64,000 nt of DNA from Adineta vaga (GCA_021613535.1 CP075494.1:9734001-9798000), one strand, 5' to 3'; counted from the stretch's first letter, positions 44,492-57,233 are shown. The notes: generated by a model not told the origin, from the letters alone. Translations and numbers: made by a program.

Positions 44492-45507
44492 TTAATAATA
44501 TCGCATAGGATCATTAGGTAGGGCGCATGCGACATAGTGATGAAAAGGACGTGGATAGCAATTCGGATCATACCGATTGGAATAATCTGTTTGAACTGTT
44601 TGATGAATGATTTGTTGAGGAGAATAGTTAATATTGTGTAGAGGAATTTCGCGTATATATCGTACTCCATTCGAATGAGAACGTTCGATTCGTTGAGGAT
44701 GATGTCCAAAACGATCTTGTTCAACCGCTCGATTTACTTTCATGGCTATTGATGAAGGAATATTTCCATCAATGACAACATTTTCAATCGGATAGTCATA
44801 TTCATAGCTCATGAATTGACCGGGTGATTGAAATCGATTTGTACGTTGAATTAAATTTGAAGGAAGACCGATTAATGTAGATTTAGGACTGATTCGAAGT
44901 GGACGTCGAGGTCGATCGAATAGTGGAGCTAAACTACGTCGTGTGGGTGTTTGAAGTACTCGAGGTGCTAATAATTGCGAAGGACGATTAGCATTTCTTT
45001 CTGAACGTACAGCACTCGCTGATGGTTGTTGAATAGGCAGAGGGATAGGATTTGTATTTATATTTGATGGATTTGTGATGACCGGAGTGGGTTCAGGAAC
45101 AGATAGCGTTGGTCTTGTATTTGTCGGCTATAGGTAAAGATATGAATGAGAAAATTATTTGTATAAAACAGTTTACTTGTTGTCTGGTTTCTGTTGATGC
45201 CGACATATATTTCTCTCGAATATTTTCTTCATCACTATCAATATCATCGGTATCATCGTCTTTCTTAATAAAAAAAGTTGTACTTTTTTTCATTCATAGC
45301 TCCAATATAACTTACTACTTCCGTTTTTCTCGGCTTATTCCGAACTGTATTTTGTCTATCATATGGAGTGAGAGTTGGCTCCGATGTTGTGCGACGAGAT
45401 CTACGTACAAGAAAAGAAATTATTTAAAGAAAATACTTATTTTAGAAGATAATTTACCGGGCACTTGGTTTAAATACACTTCTTACACGCCGAAAGATTT
45501 TACTCAT
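44492..45507 (-). CDS. Unknown polar protein, 285 residues
   Basis: Four exons (45507-45458, 45400-45316, 45263-45177, 45127-44492) sum to exactly 858 bases with good splice sites. The protein starts MSKIFRRVRSVFKPS, a short basic amphipathic segment. An acidic stretch (KKDDDTDDIDSDEEN) and a proline/asparagine-rich region follow. The C-terminal ~100 residues have more sequence character (FMSYEYDYPIENVVIDGN; HHYVACALPNDPMRYY), with many Tyr, Pro and His. No signal peptide, membrane segment or known domain is visible. Convergent with MSRB, 68 bases between stops. It may be a lineage-specific intrinsically disordered protein; function unknown. Confidence 0.65.
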
Positions 45508-45701
45508 CTCGTACACGAACACTACAGTTACATATTTTTATCTATTTTTCTTCTTGAATAAATAGAGGGAAAAAAAGGAGTCTATTTTGTATAAATAAAT
45601 CGTTCGTCCGTAGCCAACAGAATGAAAAGAGGAGAAACACAGGTGTAAATAGTTAATAAACATTTTTTTGCTTATCAGATATTATTCTAGAACTACATCC
45701 A
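45508..45701. other. Divergent spacer between the unknown gene and the FASTKD-like gene
   Basis: About 194 bases between head-to-head start codons. It contains TTATTCTAG ending at 45690, an acceptor-like site 11 bases before the FASTKD-like ATG. Confidence 0.5.
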
Positions 45702-48700
45702 ATGCACTTATATTCTTTTCGTCCATTATTTCTTCATCGTCTTAAACAATCCTTATGGACTATCAAACCTTCAATCCGTACATTAACGGATGTATGTGTT
45801 TCACCAGAATCAGTGAAAATCGATGAAGATGATTCTATTCCAACTATAACATATACGAATGATCATTTAATGCAAACAATTCAATCTTGTTCATCTCTTT
45901 CAACATTATTTCCATTCGTTCGTGCTAATTTACCACAACATCGAGCACCTATATTGCAACTGCTTTACTTCGAGCATGTAACATCGTTCGTTCATGTGCC
46001 TATTTTCATCCAATTAACATGGAAATCTATCGTAAACAATTATTAGATCATCCAATATTTGATCTTCTTTGTCATTTATGTGAACATCGTTTATTGGAAT
46101 TGAATTTCGAAGATCATGTGAATATCCTATCAGCATTAGTTAAATTAGATATTCGAATGTCATCAAGTGAAAGTCCATTTCTACGTCATTTATTTACTGA
46201 ATTAGCTCAACGAGAATATATTGCGAAATTTGATTTAAATTTATTAAATCGATTTCTAATTGCCGTAGTGAAGAAATCCAATCGTCATTTACGTAAGTCA
46301 ACTAACGACATAAACGATAGATCTTTTACTTGAATCATCCTTGATGTTTAGTTCTTCCATTGTATAAACCATTGCTGGATCGATTCCATCAAATATTAAC
46401 CGAAATTGGTTCTTCGCATAATGCAACAACTATTAAATGTACTATTGGTATCACACATTTATTAGGTATGGCTATTCCATTATCAACATCTTCTTCATCT
46501 GATGATACGCAAGCACGTATGCTTTATGAAGAATTTATTCGACGAACGGTTTGTTTTTCTATTGTAGTTATTAACACGTGTTTCGAATATTATTGATGAT
46601 AATATTGAAAAACTTGCACCGATTTCAAGTCCAGATATCTTTGTTCGTTTACTAACATTAGGTGGAATGTTTCCTGAAAAAATGAAAACTTGGATACCAC
46701 ATGCAATAATAAATTGGTCACAGAATTTAAATCGAATTTTATGGTTTGATCTTTATTTAATTCTTTCGTCAGCCAAAAGGTTTGTATTTCGTTGTATTTT
46801 TCGAAAATAAAGAATTATTGTTTTCTTTTCGTAGACATTTTCGTCCATTGAATGAATTATTTGATCTAGCAGTAGGACGATGTAATTCTGAATTAGATCA
46901 AAATCAAATACTTGTCGATCATGATATTCTTTATATGACTTGTGCTTTATATCGATATTCGAAAATCAAATTAAAATTACGATTAAATAAACGTTTACAT
47001 ATGTGTTTAGATCATTTCGATGCACATGAAATTTGTCTACTATATCAACATGTCAATCCAGATACATGCAATGATTGGGATTTATTGGCACGTATTCATC
47101 AAAAATTAAAACAAATCTCTCTATCAAGTGAAGAATGTAAAGATTTAAAAAGGATAAATAAAAGTTGATGTTTTTTTTTCTTTCTTACTTTTATGTATTA
47201 GATGAAGGTGATTTTTGGCCAATGTTAACAATTTTAACAGAACATATTAATAAAAATATCGATTATTATACATCTGAACCAGCTGGAGCTGATTTTATCA
47301 TGCATTTACGTGGAGAAATTGAACGAACGAAATCGGGACCAAATGAAACATGGTTTATTCGAGATCAACATCTATCGATTTTAACATTCTATTTAAAATA
47401 TGCATTGAGTGGAACAGCTATTCCAAGTAATATTATGAGCAATGCAGAAGCAATGATATCTCAAGCTGGTTTAAAAGATACTGGTACTCTTCAGGTATGT
47501 TCTTGATAAATGTTGATTATTTCGATTTACTTTTCTTCGTATTTAGGATATTACAATGCAGCATCTTTATTATTACCGGATGCTGCTAATATGACATTTC
47601 AACGTCAAATTGAACAAATTCATCGAATATTAGTTAGTCATAAGAAAGATCATCTATCGAATTTATCGATTTATCCATTGAGTCATCTAGTCAATTTTCT
47701 AAGTCATATAACATCATCACGTTATAATATTGATACACCATTATTAGAACCATTTTTTGAACGTTTAAATCTTTATGATAATCAAACTTTATTAAGTTCA
47801 CGTGATGTGAATAATCTTTCATTATTATTTTCTCATTCAGCACGTCTCTATCCTGCATTACTTGATTCAATGTGTTCAACATTAATTGATTCACAATCAA
47901 CATCTTTAAAATTAATTTCAACATATTTTCGTTGTTTATATAAAGTTAATTATAAACCTGAACAAATCAATGATTTATGTTCTTTAGCTCGACATCTCTA
48001 TGAAAATAAAGATGAATTACGTTCAATTGATATGCTTTGGTTAGCAATGACAACAACGGGTTTATTTAATCAAATCGATGAACATTTATTGAATGATATT
48101 TTTTCATTGGCATTTCTTGATAGTATTGATCAAATATCGATGAAAAGGAATGCACTTCAATTAAGTCAACCTCTATTTCGTTTAAATCAAATTGTTTGTA
48201 TTGATCAACCGGAATTGAATATTCCATGGTTTAATGATCGTTTTGGATTAGAAACTGCTGTACCAGGTAAACATTTCATTCTGATCAATTTTGATAAAGA
48301 AAATTTCGAGCTTTAATTTTTCTCTATTAGATATGCGTCGTCATTGGCAAACACGACATACGACATTTGATCATGTGGAATCGAATTTAACAACTATTCT
48401 TGGTGGAAAAGAATATCTACAGGTACATACAGTTTCACCATATTTTCATGAAATCGGTATGTTAACTTTTTTGAAGATGTATATAGTCTGAATAGAATAT
48501 AATTTAGATTTTGAATGTATTTTACGATTGGATAATCGTCAACCAGTTCGATGTGATCAATATGATATGATGAAGAATGTTATTAGAGAGAAAAAACTTG
48601 AAATACCCGAAGGATGTGAACGGTAAGTTACATTTTACCTTTCAAATAAATTGTATAGTGTTTTGTTTTATTTATGTAGAGTGGCAATTCAATTAACAAC

Positions 48701-48932
48701 ACCGAATCATTATTGTCAGAATAAAAATCATTTTGTTGGTTCAGTAGAAATTTCCTTTCGTCATTTGAAGAAATTGGGTTATCGTCTGGTTGTTGTAAGT
48801 AATAGTTACTTTTCTTTATTTTATCTCATTCTTTTTTGTTTTCCTTAGCTTCCATATTACGAATTATCTGGAATGGAATCATCTGCTGCTCGTTATCGTT
48901 ATTTGAACAACAAATTGTTCAAAAATAATTAA
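45702..48932 (+). CDS. FASTKD: FASTKD-like mitochondrial RNA-binding protein with RAP domain
   Basis: Begins with a basic presequence-like segment (MHLYSFRPLFLHRLKQSLW) suited to mitochondrial import. A long helical-repeat body follows (for example HRLLELNFEDHVNILSALVKLDIR and FDAHEICLLYQHVNP), then the C-terminal RAP domain near 48660-48900 (VAIQLTTPNHYC..VGSVEISFRHLKKLGYRLVVLPYYE). FASTK-family proteins bind and process mitochondrial RNAs. There are about nine exons. Between 45929 and 46040 the reading frame changes. Either a 53-base intron (45922-45974, GTGCTA..CTTCGAG) removes it, or one base is missing; the frame that reads on as ATALLRACNIVRSCAYF looks coding, which favours a missing base near 45950. 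The rest is intact. Confidence 0.82.
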
Positions 48933-49185
48933 TAGGAAATGTGTTTTTTTTTGTTAGGAAAAAAGTATTCTATGAATTCTTTGGAATGGTTTAGTAGTTG
49001 TTATATGTTATAACGTTTTTTTCCGTTTTTTCTAATAAAACTGTTGTTATTAATACGTCTATCTTTCCTTCGCTATGGTGACATCAAGAGAGAGAGAGAG
49101 AGAGAAAAACAAATTGTAATGCTCAGTCAACCATATCGATATAATAGGGTTGTTTTGATGTAAATGTGAGAGACTACAATTAAGC

Positions 49186-49981
49186 ATGGCAAATTTCGAA
49201 AGCTCTTCAAGTGATCGTGAAGCACTGTAAGAATTTTCTTTTGAAAGTCTATTTTTGATTTGTTATTTAATTGTAGTTCATCACCTTTATCTAAACATAC
49301 ATACATGGGTCGATATGTGACATATGAACGACCAGTTCTTCATAAATCAAGATCTTCCCATCATCGATATTTTCAACCGAATGAATATGTCTATGAAGAA
49401 GGTTCATCTGATGATGATTATGATCCGAATAAACCATTAGGAATTATTAAAATCAATAATCAACATATTCGAGAAAGTATATTTGTTTCGTCTAAAAGAC
49501 TCGGCAGATCGGTGAAAGATATTGTATTTTAGTTTATCGAATACCTACTCCACCACCGGAAACTAGACAAGTTTACCATCGTGCTCGTTCACCGAAACCA
49601 AAAATAATTGAACGAGTCTATGTTCGTCGTCCACCACGACAAATTATTGAAAATGTCGTTCAAGTTCCACCACAAAAAACTGAAATAGTTCATCGAGAAA
49701 AAGTTTTGCGAGCATCCAAACCAATTATTCGAACAAAGTAAACTGATTGAGAACAAAATCTAAATAAATTCTTATATTATGATTTTAGATATGTTTATTT
49801 AAAACCTGAAGATGAACAATACCAACAACAACAACAACAACAGACAGTTTATCCATCATTTGTAAATCTTCAATCAACTGCTACTAATTATACTCAATCA
49901 ATGACGCCAACATATGTCTTTTCTCGACAAATAGTCAATCCTCAAATAATCCCATCAACTTGCTATTCTTATTCATATTAA
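49186..49981 (+). CDS. Unknown basic, proline/valine-rich protein, 212 residues
   Basis: Four exons (49186-49226, 49277-49476, 49533-49737, 49789-49981) sum to 639 bases in frame. The N-terminal half has serine clusters and an acidic EEGSSDDDYDPNKP segment. The middle is a repetitive run of short I/V-E/R-V units with Pro and Arg (PKIIERVYVRR, RQIIENVVQVPP, TEIVHREKVL), loosely like the valine/proline repeats of cytoskeletal alveolin-type proteins, though similarity is weak. The end is Q-rich and then Tyr/Ser-rich. No signal peptide or membrane helix. Lies between the FASTKD-like gene and TSEN34 on the same strand. Function unknown. Confidence 0.7.
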
Positions 49982-50118
49982 GTTTCATCAAACTATAACA
50001 TGCTACTTTAAATTTTACTATTTTTTTTTCTAAATATATTTCCAAATAAAATGATTACAATCATAATAATGAATTATTTATGACGACTGTGTCGATTTAA
50101 TTACTTCAGAATAAAAAA

Positions 50119-51051
50119 ATGTCATCTCTAATACATTGTTTTATCATTGATCATCAGTATGGTCTGGTATTTAATCCCGAATCAATTTGTCTTCTTCGAC
50201 AACAACATCGTATCATCGGTTCATTCACAGGAAATCTTCCACAATTCCCTCGACAAAATCAACAACTCGGTATTCCTTTTCAACTTTCACTTCAACAATG
50301 CCATCTTCTTTCTACTCACAATATTATTTCTATGTATGAAATCGTTTGTCCGATTATAGACACTCAAGAAGATCATCTCGTATATCTTACGCAAAAACTT
50401 GATCATGATTTTCAACAGCAAAAGATTACCAATGGTCATGAACGCATCAATGAGATTCTTCTCAATCGTCATTCTATTTTACAATCAAACCGTCATTCAT
50501 CATTCGAGAATAGTTCAGAAACGGATTCATTTATTTCATCTCTTCTTGAAACAAACAATGCTTGGCAAAATTCATCTCGATCAATGGATGAACATGAACG
50601 AAACATTCTACTTTATATCATCAAACAACGTCTTCAACAGTTTACATTGGATCATATGTTTATTACACAACCATTCGAATCAATACGAACAAATCTCTCC
50701 TTGAATACCATCACAGCAGATCAACTCAAACAATATCTAACGTCACCATTGCAACAACTTCAATGTGATGTATTTGCAGATCTTTATTCGAAGAATTATT
50801 GGATTTCGGATGGATTGAAATTTGGTGGTGACTATCTTGTCTATTTAGATGATCCGTCGAAATGTCATTCATCATTTATTGTTACATGTCTTCTTCGAAA
50901 TGAAGTTGATTCTAATTCAACGATGATACCACTAACTCATTTGATTGCACGATGTCGTGTTGCTGTCAATGTAAAGAAAATCTCTGTTTTAGCAACGAGA
51001 AAATCACCATCTGAAATTGAATATCTAACCGTTAGTTGGAATGGATTTTAA
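50119..51051 (+). CDS. TSEN34: tRNA-splicing endonuclease subunit TSEN34
   Basis: Catalytic subunit that cuts the 3' splice site of intron-containing tRNAs. Single exon, 310 residues, matching human TSEN34 (310). The N-terminal part has HCFIIDHQYGLVFN and RQQHRIIGSFTG. The C-terminal nuclease fold has LKFGGDYLVYLDDPSKCHSSFIV, giving the catalytic Tyr and His. IPLTHLIARCRVAVNVKKISVLA supplies the catalytic Lys, and YLTVSWNGF closes the fold as in other family members. A pyrimidine-AG (TTACTTCAG) ends 9 bases before the ATG. The previous gene on the same strand stops 137 bases upstream, so the pair may be co-transcribed. Confidence 0.95.
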   Translation: MSSLIHCFIIDHQYGLVFNPESICLLRQQHRIIGSFTGNLPQFPRQNQQLGIPFQLSLQQCHLLSTHNIISMYEIVCPIIDTQEDHLVYLTQKLDHDFQQQKITNGHERINEILLNRHSILQSNRHSSFENSSETDSFISSLLETNNAWQNSSRSMDEHERNILLYIIKQRLQQFTLDHMFITQPFESIRTNLSLNTITADQLKQYLTSPLQQLQCDVFADLYSKNYWISDGLKFGGDYLVYLDDPSKCHSSFIVTCLLRNEVDSNSTMIPLTHLIARCRVAVNVKKISVLATRKSPSEIEYLTVSWNGF

Positions 51052-52336
51052 TTTCATTTGTTATGTATCTTTTTGTTGTTAAATAAACTCAACTATTCAA
51101 ACTTGTGAATGTTAAAAAATCATGATCTTTCAAACAAGATTAGACATCGATTATATTTGTTTATTGACCAATCAATAAACTACTTCATCATCATCATCAA
51201 CATTTCTGTATACATTTGTGTTAACAAGCTCATATACAAGGAATTATCTTTTGCTTATATGTACAGTATTCGATTGTTTCTTTTTCCTCCTTCTGTTGAT
51301 ATATATCCACCCATGTTATTTTTCTTTTCAATGTTTATTTATTAGCACTAAAGATTAGACGATGCAGTTATTAGAAAAGAAAATTCCATTCTTTTTTTCT
51401 TTCATAACACAGAAGAAAACCTTCTGCTCAATAATAATTAATCGAGTGATTCATACTTAAATTTGAAGTGTGACAAACTTTTGTGATAGGCAGCGGATCT
51501 AACGTTTCTTTTTCTTCCCTATTCACACAGCAGGACATTGACTTATTCTCTTGTTCATTAGTTGCCGCCCTCATTTCAATTGCTCGAGGCAATTACATTG
51601 AACAACATACATTTCTTGTTTTATTTGATCTTCAATTGCTTCTAGCTACTAATCGATCTGAGTTTTTCTTCTCAATTTACAAGACTTATCTGATATGCAT
51701 ACCTTGATCTGTGATTTCGTCTTGTCATCACGTAATCGATCAAAAAAAACAAAATGTAGACTTCGTTGTATTTTCTATTTTAATTCCTTGCGCATCGTTA
51801 CACACCACCTATTAGAGTGAACAGCGTGAAATGTCTCCATACTGATCACAATCGACTAATGATGGGGAGAGTCATCATGAATAGGAGAGAGACAGAGAGA
51901 CCTAACGATTAATCTAGTGATTTAAGAAAGCGTTAAATTCAATTGTTTATTTTATTCCTCTTTTTCTCTTTGTACACAGTGAAATTTTAGATACTAGAAT
52001 CATTATGATATGTTAAACAAGCTGACGACATGATGATAATAGATTTTGTATTCAGAGGAAAACATAACGAGGACAAATTGGAAAAGACGAATGTCATATG
52101 TATGTTTATATGATGTATGAAACAGATGTTGATGATGAAGAAAAAATGAGAGAAGTTTGTATGTGTATCCTCAACGTTTTTTCTTCTTTTTAGTACAAAC
52201 AATATGAAATGAGATCTAATTTGTAGCAGCAGCTTGATAGAAATTTATTATTACTTTTATTCATACATACATACACACACACACACACACATACACAGAG
52301 AAAAAAATCAAGAAAAAGAAAGAAAGATAATATCTT
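51052..52336. other. Convergent 3' region between TSEN34 and FOXG1
   Basis: An AATAAA signal near 51081 fits the TSEN34 transcript end. The remainder is AT-rich with an AC microsatellite at about 52273-52290. A 74-codon frame at 51483 has no recognisable character. Probably includes the FOXG1 3' UTR. Confidence 0.5.
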
Positions 52337-53086
52337 TTACAACACTGACCTCGTCTGATTTGGCGAAATCGAACTCGGTAGAAATGTCTGTTGATGTCGT
52401 ATAACTTCACTTGCTGCAATAGCATGGAAAAATTGTTGTTGTTGTTGACGTAAAGCAGCAGCAGCGGCAGCAGAAGCATATAATGCCGTTGAATAAGGAC
52501 TTAAATTTGAACGTTTAAATGTTACTAAACGATGATTTCTCGATGTAGATGTTCGGCGTCGTAATTTACCAGTAGTAGCACCAATAAAAACATCATCAGC
52601 TGACGGATCGAGCATCCAATAATTTCCTTTACCGGGATCATCAAAATGTCGTGGAACTTTAATGAAACATTTATTCAACGAAAGATTATGTCGAATAGAA
52701 TTTTGCCATCCTTGTTTATTTTCACGATAATATGGAAATGTTTTCATAATATATTCATAGATACCATTTAATGTTAAACGTTCATGTTGAGATGATCGAA
52801 TAGCCATCATTATTAATGCATTGTAAGAGTAAGCTGGTTTAACACCGTATTTATTTTTTAAAGCAGGAGTTGTGGGAAGCATTATTTGAGCATTTGAACC
52901 ATCCGAACCAGATTCACTTGAAATAGATGATGATGATTGTTTCGTTGATTTCGATTCTTCATCTTCCGAACTTTCAATATCGATTTCTTCGTCATCTTCA
53001 TCGGTTGTTGAATGTTTTTTCACTGCATTATCTTCTCCAAGGACACTTCGAATTGAAAACGAACTTTGAAAAACATGTTCTTTCAT
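52337..53086 (-). CDS. FOXG1: Forkhead transcription factor FOXG1 (BF-1/sloppy-paired class)
   Basis: Single exon, 249 residues, shorter than the human 489. The N-terminus [14 protein letters not shown] matches the SSFSINSLVPE motif of FOXG1. An acidic, serine-rich linker leads to a complete forkhead domain at about residues 85-185 ([62 protein letters not shown]), with recognition helix [27 protein letters not shown] immediately after it is the class-specific FOXG1 signature. The tail has alanine and glutamine runs and lacks most of the long vertebrate C-terminus. FOXG1 patterns the anterior nervous system in animals. A CTTTAG acceptor-like site lies 21 bases upstream of the ATG at 53086. 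Confidence 0.95.
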   Translation of the reverse strand: MKEHVFQSSFSIRSVLGEDNAVKKHSTTDEDDEEIDIESSEDEESKSTKQSSSSISSESGSDGSNAQIMLPTTPALKNKYGVKPAYSYNALIMMAIRSSQHERLTLNGIYEYIMKTFPYYRENKQGWQNSIRHNLSLNKCFIKVPRHFDDPGKGNYWMLDPSADDVFIGATTGKLRRRTSTSRNHRLVTFKRSNLSPYSTALYASAAAAAALRQQQQQFFHAIAASEVIRHQQTFLPSSISPNQTRSVL

Positions 53087-54900
53087 CACGAGTAGTTTCT
53101 TTGTATCTAAAGAAAATAATAATAATAATAATAATATCTTTTCTTTTCTATGACAGCGTATTAGAAGTAACAGCCTGTTTAATCAACAAAAGCGTCGCGC
53201 ATCTCTCTATTTCTCTCTTCTCGCTCTATTTACATACAGAACATGAGGTGTTCATTTTCCTTCTTGCTATAGGTCGTCAATGATAATATAGTTTACAGAG
53301 AAAATGGTTGGTCGAGAATGAAATATGTCTTTCTCTTTCTTGCTGTGTCTAGGGTAGCCAATGTTTGTAAAACAGAACTTTTCTATTTTCACCAATAACA
53401 AAAAAGAAAAGCGAACGATCTATATATACGATTCCAATTTTCTCTCTTATCATAATTGTTATTTGTTTAGAACGAGGAAAAAAAGGGGATGTTAATCATG
53501 GTACAGATAGTTTATTTTTATAAGGCAATCAATGATGAAGTAGTTTTGTTAAATCGACGTGCAAGAATGTTATTGACTCATGAAAGAAAAAACTGATTGC
53601 ATCATTTGTATAAGTTTTACCCCTGAAATGAATACATATTTCTATGAGAATAACATATACTCAGTACACACGTGTACAAGTTTGAATATATACATCTTTT
53701 GATCTGATCTCGAATAATGGATGGTGTATATGTTGAATACTTGACAAATACAAAAGAGAGATATTCAATTTTCGCTTCATCAAATTTCAATGGTCAATGA
53801 CATTTTCACCTTAGAAAATTGTTCGAACATGAGATTAAGGACATAATAATGATAATTGAATAGTTATACATGTGTGCATATGTGTAGATCGCCGCATTAC
53901 TTGTCTTTCTTTTTTTGTTTAGTATAAAGAGATATTTTAAGATCAAAATGATAATAACAAGTACAAACGATAAGCTCAAGAATATAATTATTTGTTTCAT
54001 GTCGAAATTTTCTATGATCATTTTTTGAAGCTTTTTTTATTGAAGTTATCGTCATAGTATTTTGTAAGGTGTGTTTCGAAACGAAGATAATTATGATTAC
54101 AATGAAACTATCGATGATATAGATTCACATTAGATTGGCATAGTTCGCGATTCTAAATGTACTTTATTTGATTGAAATAGCGATTTGTCGGTTATACCGG
54201 TTTTCTTGTGAAAACGCATCTGACAATCATTGACGAGTAATATTTTAGTGCACAAATGAAATACATCAATTTTAAACTTTACTCTCTCTGAGACCTGTAA
54301 AAAATGTTTGTAACAAACCTTTTATATGGATGAATGTCACAATTGCTTCTTTATTACTAGATATGAAGAATTTAGTTATGCTACGGTACTGTTGAAAAAG
54401 GCACGTCTACTTTTTTCATAATACAATTCGTTTGATATAAAGTCTCGAAAAAGCAAATCATTAAACACTTATAGACCGTATGTCATATACACTGTCTATC
54501 TCTGGAAAATACCATATAATGAAAGAGTTAAGGAGGGACTAGGTGTGTTAGCAAAACAGTCATAACGTGTATTGTCTTATGAGCTGATCTTGTAACTTAG
54601 TAGAGACGATTACTTAGTGTTCATTGTTTGTTTCTTGTAATTAGAATACTTAATTGATTCCATGAACTTTTTGTAACATAGTATAAATAATAGACAAGAT
54701 TTTATGAAAAGGTATTATATTTTATCAAGAACTTTTTCTTTTTCGTCATCTTTCAATCAAATAAACGGACCTTTCGGTTACTTATAAATAATTCATCAGT
54801 GATACTTAGGAGAGAAACCTTGTCAAAAGGTTTTCACAAGTCGTATAGGTAACTGAAAAAATACATAACAATCAAGATATTTCTTTGCCTGAAATACTTG
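53087..54900. other. Non-coding flank upstream of FOXG1
   Basis: About 1.8 kb with no recognised coding sequence, unusually long for this window. Developmental transcription factor genes often carry enhancers in such flanks; that is inference. No RNA or mobile element identified. Confidence 0.5.
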
Positions 54901-54989
54901 CTGCTTGTAAATAAATTTCTCAATACACTTTTATAAATTACAATTTTTGAATAGTATACATATGACGACGAGAAATACCAATGTAGTCA

Positions 54990-56811
54990 ATTGTTTCAAA
55001 ATGCTATCAAAGGTCTACTGTGACTTTATTATGTAGAAAGAAGATAAGAGCACTATATTAATCGTGAAGAAGGATAGATTTTTTTTATAAAAATCATAGT
55101 TTTGGAGACCTCAGAAGAATTTTCGCCATTGTTTCTTTCGTCAGTTCTTTTATTCAAAATACGACAAAGAAATAAGACAGACATATAGATACTTTCGCAT
55201 ACAATGTTATTTTTCAATGCTTCAGCCAAATATTTCATTCCCTTCTCTCCAATTTTATTACTTGACAGAATCAGCACGAATAAAGTCTATCAAAAATGAG
55301 AATATCCTTCATCAATATCAATTTAAATAATAGAATTCATTCACTTGATTGTTATTTAAATCAAGGTTTGTGTGTATCTGAATGAGATTTGAGCTAGTAT
55401 GTATAAGGTAGGTAGGATACTCGATCGGACTAACTGTGTAATATCTTACAACATTTGACGTAAGTTGAATACCATCGATACTATCAAGTTGGTTATTCGT
55501 AAGAATGAGGAATGCCATTTTCAAAATGAAACATGAATTTAGTGGCTAATCTCTGATGAGAAATAACAGTTTCTTGTACCAGATTATTTTACAAAACATC
55601 AATAAGATACTTCGTTCCATGATCATTGATTTGATCTCCAGATGAGTCGAGGCCAGTAGATGTCTATTATAGGAAAAAATATTTTCATGTAAATGAAATG
55701 TACCATAATCAGATTAAAATTCAATTTGGATCGTTGACTAATTAAGTAAAATGTTTTCATTCCTTGTTTCCGTTCTAAAAAAGTCTATATTTTAATTGTT
55801 CACATAAGAAATCGATGTTTCGTCAAGCAAGATTCATCTTAATAGATTCAAAACATTTGTGAATTTAATTCTAAATGAAATGTGAATTGTCGCATATCTG
55901 TTTAATAGCCTGAAAATTGTTGACTATACGATGTATTCATTCGAAGAATATTCAATGAAGAGTTAGCGACTAGCATCCTATGTCAGTAATGCATTTTCAT
56001 GATTGAACTCTGTACTGAGAAGATACCGAATTCGAACAATGTGACTCTATTAGCCATGATTGAAGAAATTATAAATTTTTGTACCGAATAATTTATATGA
56101 TGGAACTCACTCATCTAAACTTGTGAAACACATACTAATTTAGTACCAAATGGAGTAACTCGATTCAAAATGCTCACAAACCTCTTTGAAGCTTGCAAAA
56201 ATCATAAAATAGTTTTCGGAACACACAAAAGTTCTTATTTTGACTTGTAGAATATGAGACCATTAGCGATGTATTTTTTATTGAATCATATGGTTGAGAA
56301 TTTTAGTTCGAAAAATATGTTAAAAACATCATGGTCTATTCAAGAGAGAAACTGTTGATTTACTTCTAAGTATATGAAGCAAGAAAAATTTGCTTGAAAC
56401 AAAGATTATCAGAAAATGTAGGCCATATAATTGCTACCCGCTAAACACATGGCAATAATAAGTAGATAATCAAGTGACAGATACAGATAATTTAGCACAT
56501 TTGTACGTATACATAAAATACGAACTGAAAGTCTTGATTGATTTCGCAATCGAAAATATGGCTCAAATTTGAGGACACTCATGAAAACTATTACTCTCGA
56601 AAAAAATGTATATTAGAATTGAACAGTTCGAACAATTGATGGAAGACGAAAGAGGCACACCCTCAAGACGTCTCAAATACAATTGTCATGATTTGAGTTT
56701 GGTTCGATTCGCTGATCGAAGAGTAGCATTAAGAACAACATAGAGACATTCTTCGAGTGGTTCCCGTACCATTGTATAAAGCATGATAGCAGCTGGTTTG
56801 TCGAAATCTTT
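54990..56811 (-). pseudogene. Decayed ADP-ribosyltransferase plus leucine-rich-repeat gene
   Basis: Reading leftward, 56811-56686 has an ART-like fragment (KPAAIMLYTMVREPLEE, LYVVLNATLRSANR) that ends at a stop and is out of frame with the sequence before it. Further on, three leucine-rich-repeat pieces of the ribonuclease-inhibitor type appear: QINDHGTKYLIDVL followed by an in-frame stop (about 55660-55590), FLILTNNQLDSIDGI with LDLNNNQV (about 55515-55330), and LILSSNKIGEKGMKYLAEALKNN (about 55275-55190). They are separated by degraded intron-like gaps with acceptor remnants. Bdelloid genomes have many genes joining such domains, so a relic of one is the simplest reading. No intact frame spans it. 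Domain calls rest on short motifs. Confidence 0.6.
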
Positions 56812-57233
56812 GTTCGGCTACATAAACACAACTCTGCACCGTTAGAACGATGTTGAAAACGTTGTACTATTTCATCTTTCTGTCCCTTACGATTAAGAAA
56901 CGTTGACGATATTCGAAGAATGAATTTTACATCTTTCTCAAAAAAATAGTATCACAATATTGTTAAATAATTCTTTCTATAGTCACAACTATGTCTATGT
57001 CATTGAAAAAGAGCTATTTCAATCAACATTTTACCAAAAAAAGTCGCGACCTCTATTCTTCCACTTTTCTATAGGTTTGCCACGAATAACCCAATTGCAT
57101 GAATAGTAACAAACAACCAACAGTCATCATAAATAACCTTTCCCAATGAGTACACACGATGAAACATTAACGTATATTTACGAAATTCTGAATATAATTT
57201 TTCTTTTGTAGATTTCTTCATTCATATTGCACG

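Noticed and set aside
51483-51707. 74-codon plus-strand frame after TSEN34
   Set aside because: No recognisable domain; lies in the 3' region of TSEN34.
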